From the NCBI GenBank assembly GCA_949317995.1, contig OX439040.1, positions 78,217,972 through 78,281,971 of the forward strand: a stretch of 64,000 nt of DNA, in the 5' to 3' direction. This DNA is from Acholoe squamosa (Eukaryota > Annelida > Polychaeta > Phyllodocida > Polynoidae). Positions 58,230 through 64,000 of this stretch are shown piece by piece. Position 1 is the stretch's first letter, and every line of letters starts with the position of its first letter. Under the pieces are notes generated by a model. It saw only the letters and a program-made list of their open reading frames with translations, was not told the DNA's origin and did not search any database. The position numbers and the translations under genes are program-made.

Positions 58230-59560
58230 AGCCGGTAGCTACAACCTAAACTGCTGGCCACCTAGCAGGGGGCTAGGGAGGATGGTAAAGAGGACCTTTA
58301 CAAACTGAGGCCGACATGTCACGAACCCAGAAACCCTCCTGCTGCAATTGCTCCCTCTATCTACTGCACCATTTAATGCCAGCATGGACATTTTACCTTT
58401 AAAAAACGCTACCTTGCTTTTATGTCAAATAAACAGATTCTGGTTTAGGTAGTGAAATATGTGCCACAATTGATGCACAAATGCCTGAGTCCTTCCTATG
58501 GGATTTTAGGTACGATTTGAAGGATGCAGTCATGGTGTGTTAAGTAATCTTCTCCCGTACTCCTCGCAAACTCCAAGATTCACCCCCCCCACCTCCCCCC
58601 AATTTGTCTGCCTTACAATGTCACTAATCCATCCCCTCACTTCCCTCTGTACTGCCTGGCACCATAATACAACATTCAACAGGTGGCCTGAAGGACTGAA
58701 GGTAACTCAGCCCCCAGCCATGGCTAGGCCATGCAAGGAGAGGGAATTCTTTACTTCTTTATGCCATGATCAAAGCCTACTACAGACAGGCTAGAGACAA
58801 GTTTAGGGGGAAGGTGATGGGAGGAGGAGGGGTGTTAAGGTGGGGGGTAGGTTTGGAATGGGAGAGGGAGGGTGGGTGGAAGAGGGGGAGGGAACGGGAA
58901 GGAGGGGAGAGGGAGAAAAGAAGGCAAGGAAGAATGGAAGGTAGGGAGAGAGGAGATGGATGGGAGATGCAATGGATTCAGAAGATGGGAGGGGAGGGGA
59001 AGGGCAGGGATTGGGGGGGTGGCAGAGGAGGAAGAGGGATAGGGAGAGGAGGAATGGGAGAGAGGGAAGGGATCTGTAGAGGGGAGCAGCAGGAACGGGG
59101 GAGAGAGGGTGGAGGGGGTGTGAGAAGAAGGAGTTTGTCATACAGGGGTTAGAGGGGCATTGATTGATGATTTGGTGATTGTCATCTGCCATCCTCCTAC
59201 ATGTTCCTGTCAAGTCCTAAGGTCCATTGATGGATAGCAGCCTGCAGGGACAATGATCTTTTGTGTTTGTTTCCTTTTTATGAGCCTCCTGACACTTCAC
59301 TTATGTGAATTAATGCATATAACCCTTTAAGTGCCACCTTATGTACTTTTGTGTTACTGCATCCTTTCATTTAAGGGCCAGGTCTTTAACACACACCCTT
59401 CACCCTGTTGCCCTGTTGGAGGGTATGCATCAAGGAGTCCTGTCAGTCTAGGCTCTCCAGGGCCTGGAGAACTATTTCCAACTATGCATGACCACCTTGG
59501 GTGAATCTGTGTTATAGATAGATTTCTGAAGGTTGTCAGTTGACTTTTGTTGCACATAAC
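58230..59560. repeat. Segmental duplication block X, copy 2
   Basis: Second copy of 52950-55120, shorter by internal deletions; includes the purine-rich tract at 58800-59140. Confidence 0.85.
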
Positions 59561-59745
59561 GTAAAAAAGTCAAGTTCTGCTTCCCATTTAAATTGCACTC
59601 ACCACATTAGACTGAAGAAGCCTTTCATTTTTAAATAGCGTGTGTTGCATAAGAGGGTGCCTTACTGTGTGAATCATTCTTTAGAACTCTTGTTTTGAGT
59701 AGCTCAAAAAATCAGGACTGAAACGAAAGTGACTGCTGCAGGTAA
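59557..59745 (+). repeat. Dispersed repeat R, copy 3
   Basis: ACTCACCACATTAGACTGAA and GTGACTGCTGCAGGTA match copy 1 at 21515-21770. Confidence 0.6.
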
Positions 59746-60360
59746 AAATTCAGGAAAAGTGACCCTTGATGAGAGGGACTTTTGCAAAAGTTAGACCCTT
59801 GGTGAGAGGGATTTCAGTCAAAAAGTGGCCTTGCCAGCCACACTACCGTCGGGTGCACCAGTGTCCTGCCCCTGGGCAGGCAGTGATTGAGGACAGTTCT
59901 TCCCAGCTAGCACTACTCGTGCATTTTATGTCATTCTTACGTGAAAACGCATCTTATTTACGTAAAAAAGACATCATTTGGATGAGTTGTGCTAGCAGGG
60001 TTGCCATTGTCTGAAGCTAACTACCAAACATACTGCTCTATGATAAGATGTAATGCAATCACCTATAAAAGTAGACAGAGACTTCATGAGATAAAGCAAC
60101 ACTGCCAAGTTAGTTTTATACAATTGAAAAACACATTTTTCTCCTCCTTAAAAAGTAGGAAAATAAATCTGTGCCCACTCTGAGCTTTCTCCAAAGAAAA
60201 GGGGCTATGAAAAGTATGAGCCAAAGCTCGCTTATGGTTGCAAATGGAGCCTGTTGAAAGGTCATTTATAAAGGAACCTGCACACACAAGCTGCCTGACT
60301 CTTGTGGACAGAGATTGGTGAAGGAGAGACGAAGGAAGGGGTCAGCTTTTCAACCTAATA
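59746..60360. other. No gene recognised
   Basis: Short ORFs without recognised domains. Part of 60110-60300 resembles 62790-63000 (GGGGCTATAAAAAG-type phrase and TCATTTATAAAGGA). Confidence 0.45.
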
Positions 60361-61937
60361 TGAAGACTCGATTTCAGAGTATTGACAAAATCTAAATCTA
60401 AATGATTATCTACACAATTATTTAGCAATACAAATAATGCACATTTTCTTTTAAAGTTCACATTTTTTTTTTACACGATCCTCCTGAATATCCACAATGA
60501 GCAGTTTTTGGACTTTCTCAGTAGTGAACCAACAAATCATTCAGTGCTATAACCAAATGTAACATGTTTACCTATAATTGTAGAATTCTACCTTCAAATC
60601 TTCCAAATTAATCAAAATCATGAAGAGGGACCTTTTTTTCTGTATGAGCTTCTAAATGTTAAGTGTCCAACTATCATCACAAACTAAACCGAAACTCCAG
60701 AAACCATATGAGACATACATAAGAAATATGAGCAAACCACATCAGGACTGTGCTGCCAGCTCTGCCCTAGTGGGCAGAAATGGAACCTAGTTGAGTGGAT
60801 GTAGATCAGATTTGGATCCTCCATAGACATAAAGCCCTTTCTGACATATTGAAACCCGATGTTGCAACAGGCCCGACGCACTGACCTCATTTCCTGTCCA
60901 ATCATCCACCTTACCGGAAATGGAACTGATCCTAATGGTTTTATATCCAATTTTACTTGTGTTGTCTGTGGTTGTGAAGGTTTTCCACTGGGATGTTGAG
61001 AGGATGTAGTAGAGTAATATAAAGATTGGAAGTGATCGCTTAGCTCTCAATATGGCTATATGGTATCAATGGATATGATAACTTTGCATGTCAATAAATA
61101 TCTATGGGCAGCATGATACCACTTAGATGCCGCTGATGCAGGACTGCATCATTTACATTGTTTGGCATGATGCATTAATGAAGAGCTTGTAAGTATCCGC
61201 ACTTGATTGGAGCATCATCCTGATGCTCTTGGAGTGTATCAACCCATTGGGCTTGGCATGATGCATGGATATAGCCTTTGCGAGTTGTGCTCAGTTATGC
61301 ATCAATGCATTAGCGACCATCAAAGCAGTGCATTAGTATGTATCACATAAATCCTTGAGAATGCATTCAATTCATATAGTGGGCATCATGTATGAAAGCA
61401 TCAGTCTCTCCAGGGCTGCATTCTTGTATCGTGGGATATATAGATTAATGCACTATGTGGCCCTCAGAGATCAAACAACTTAGTATAATTGGACTCCTGG
61501 GGTCATTTCACATTAATGGTAACTACTTTTACTGTGTTGTTGTTTCTGTTATTGTTATTCTTGTCTGCAGAAGGATTTTCATAAGGAAAAGAAATTGCTC
61601 ACAAGGTACTTCTATCATTATGGCCAAATACAACATAATCATTAAGACAATACAATTTCCTTAACTAACAGAGATTTTAAAAAAATTAAGCAAACACTGC
61701 CAAACAGTTATAGAGTCTCCTGAGTGAGCGATCTACAAATGTCAAGATGGAGAGTCTGTTATGGGGCCAACAACTCAGAAGTGAATAGCTTTTAACTCAT
61801 TTATTGTATGTGTAGGGGTTCATTCCCCATCCTGTGTGCAGAGCCTTCAGAATCAGAGGGACTGTTCACTTAATTGTATCACTCACACCATTTTTATACT
61901 ATACCGATCCAGGGTAGTTGGAAGGTAGAGAATGCCA

Positions 61938-62009
61938 GGGGAAATAGCTCAGGGGTAGAGCTTCCGCTTCGAATTTGGAGGGTCCCGGGTTTGAGTCCCG
62001 GTTTCTCCA
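61938..62009 (+). repeat. tRNA-derived SINE head, copy 3, near-complete cloverleaf
   Basis: 72 nt that fold as a standard tRNA: acceptor GGGGAAA/TTTCTCC with one G-U pair, D stem GCTC/GAGC, T stem CCGGG/CCCGG. The anticodon stem has one mismatch and the loop would place CGA. Four copies with a common downstream body argue for a SINE rather than a tRNA gene. Confidence 0.8.
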
Positions 62010-62301
62010 TGACATTTTCCGGTGACGACTACAATTTTGGAGAAACCTAGTGGTCCCGCCTCACAACGGGGATCTTTAGAGAGCTCGGTACCTGGGCCAG
62101 TATGGTATAGACAAGCGCTTCAACCTGCTAGTGCTGAGGAACTTGGAAACAGGTGGCACACACAGCCGTTCCTGGGAACAGAAGCCTATACGGGTTGTGC
62201 GTTGAACAAGTAATCAATGGATAATTCATGATGCGTGTGTGTTAGCAAAGGATAATTACACGAGGGCGCAGCTGAGTTGGAAGGTAGAGAATGTCAGGTC
62301 G

Positions 62302-62373
62302 GGGGAAGTAGCTCAGGGGTAGAGCTTCCGCGTCGAAGTTGGAGGGTCCCGGGTTCAAGTCCAGGTTTCTCCA
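62302..62373 (+). repeat. tRNA-derived SINE head, copy 4
   Basis: Same 72-nt layout; box B GGGTTCAAGTCC has a T-stem mismatch. Body ATTTTCCGCTGACC follows. Confidence 0.8.
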
Positions 62374-64000
62374 TAACATTTTCCGCTGACCACCACATAT
62401 GCTTCGTACTGAGAAGACCCTATTTAGTGACCCCACATTTTTTTTGTTTGTTTAGAAGGGTTGAAATGACCACTTTATAATCCATGAATGTGCTTAAATT
62501 AGTGAGACATATCAATCTGCAGCCTTAGTATCGAAATGAAACTGAAATACATAGTCCATTTGCATTCAGCAGTCGTCTAAAACCTCACATATATGAGGTG
62601 CATTCAGCATATTTAAGACGCACCCTGAGTTCAAGTCAGACCTTTGGGGCTTATCCAGGAACCAGGTATTTGATACATGTCCTTAAGATTTTGTCCTGAG
62701 AGGATGGTGCTGCTTTGATATTTAGGATAAACATCTGATTTAGCAATCTTATATTTACAGACCACATGACCTGAAACATACTTTTTGTCCTTCTTAAAAA
62801 GTGAAATGTGTTTTTCTTCTAATATTCTTTTTTCCCCTTATTCTATGCCTGCCTCCATTCAGAATAAGATGGCATATACAAAGAGAAGGGGCTATAAAAA
62901 GCTCCACACAGTGTATGGAGCCAAATCTTGCTTTTTGTTGCCAATGGAGTCTGTTGGGGGTCATTTATAAAGGAGCCTTCACACACAAGCTGCCTACCTA
63001 TTGTGTGGGTGGGGATTGGTGAACGAGAGACGGATGAGCGGGTGGCTTTTCAACCTAATATCAAGACACAAAAACAGTCCTCACCATACATTCAAACTTA
63101 GTCAGTTGCCTTTTCTCCCCCTCTCCAAGCGCTAGCGTGAATTGACAGGGGTACCCGCCTCCGGCGCTTGGGCCGTTTCAATGGCTTCCTGACTTGTGGC
63201 TTCCTGGCCGCCTGCCTCGAAGCTACTTTCAGTGGTGGGTTCCAAATGGCACCACTAGGTGGTATGTGGGTAGGGGAGGGAAGGATAATGTTCTGCTGAG
63301 GTAGTGTTGGCAGGGGGAGAAAGAGAGGGAGGGGGAGGGGTGTTCTTTGTAGTAGAAAGTGTTAAGACTATTTAACCCTATAAGGGTGACTACTGTCTTT
63401 TGGTTCGGTATATATATACTGCCAGTTAGCCAGCATGACCAATGAAGTGCTGTATAACAGACTCATCAGCACTTAATTGATGCATCATGATGACCAGTTG
63501 GCATGATGTAACCTTGCATTACCAGCCGTTATGGGGCCACTCAATACCTTCAGGTCGACATTATTTTGTTGCTTTAGTGAACTATGTACTGATCAACTTA
63601 CGCAATGTTGGCACATCATCTTGATCACTCTACACTATAGATTTGTACTACTTACGCTGTATTCAATGGGGGGATGGAATACGATCCTCGCATATTCAAT
63701 GGCGCCATTTTGAAATTTATACAGGGCTAATTAGTTTCGTATTTAGGTATGATTATTAGAGGTTTTATGAAAAAAGAATGATTGAACTAGTTAAATAATA
63801 TTATGTTATGAATTGTTTATGTAAATAGAAGAGAAAGGCCATGTTTAAAATGGAAATATCCCTGTGCGTACAAAACTAAGGGCTTGAGCTCTGCTGCTAG
63901 CTCCCAACCAAGCCAAGCAAGGTGTCATGGCGGACCATGTCAAAGCGAGACGACTGCGATTGGATGCACCAATAAAATTCTGGTAATCTTTCCAGGGCCA

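Larger units (their letters stand above)
60360..64000. repeat. Segmental duplication block Y, copy 3 (runs off the window)
   Basis: 60395-61440 matches copies 1 and 2; 61440-62290 matches 56910-57700; 62350-64000 matches 50550-51990. It contains two tRNA-derived SINE heads only 364 bp apart and family P-like stretches at 61110-61340 and 63375-63545. Confidence 0.85.

Noticed and set aside
61938-62009. Functional tRNA gene
   Set aside because: Four dispersed copies share a non-tRNA body, the anticodon stem has a mismatch, and three are in duplicated blocks; SINE is the better reading.

Overview
The window looks like non-coding, repeat-dominated nuclear DNA of an animal, most likely a marine or aquatic invertebrate. 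The reasons are a CR1/jockey-type LINE, several tRNA-derived SINE families, MITE-like inverted-repeat elements, multi-kilobase minisatellites, AT-rich composition and no dense run of ORFs. I cannot name the species. I see no confident host protein-coding gene. The only long protein-coding remnants belong to one retrotransposon; most other short ORFs are low-complexity or tandem-repeat shadows.

Region by region. 1-2438: unannotated DNA with one dispersed repeat and a perfect 66-bp palindrome. 2439-8600: a 6.2-kb composite element with terminal inverted repeats, 16-bp tandem arrays at both ends and a 4-bp direct repeat (ATTT) outside. It carries a minus-strand LINE with ORF1 (coiled coil, RNA-binding-like domain, acidic linker, NADAR/YbiA-like domain) and ORF2 (endonuclease and reverse transcriptase), both broken. 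9490-10937: a giant palindrome made of two head-to-head TIR elements. 12255-13934: a 19-bp minisatellite. 15.4-18.2 kb: hairpins and SINE pieces. 18301-21312: a 3-kb foldback whose arms are purine-rich DNA and AGGTCA-type hexamer repeats. 23-38 kb: many copies of one palindromic element (called family P here), a 25-bp minisatellite that seems to have grown out of family P, and several MITEs. 39717-43940: a 4.2-kb, 22-bp satellite. 45-48 kb: tRNA-derived SINE copies, a retroposon with a 13-bp target-site duplication, and a promoter-like stretch. 49-64 kb: a mosaic of segmental duplications with copies at about 49-52, 53-57.7 and 58.2-64 kb, each carrying the same repeats, SINEs and a short conserved ORF.

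The most interesting object is the LINE in 2439-8600. Its ORF1 reading frame runs on, in the same frame and past three premature stops, into a well-preserved NADAR domain (the YbiA/DUF1768 family, which acts on ADP-ribose-type or nucleotide-derived substrates). This suggests a retrotransposon that carries a nucleotide/ADP-ribose-processing domain. The second is the 3-kb foldback with dozens of nuclear-receptor-like half sites.
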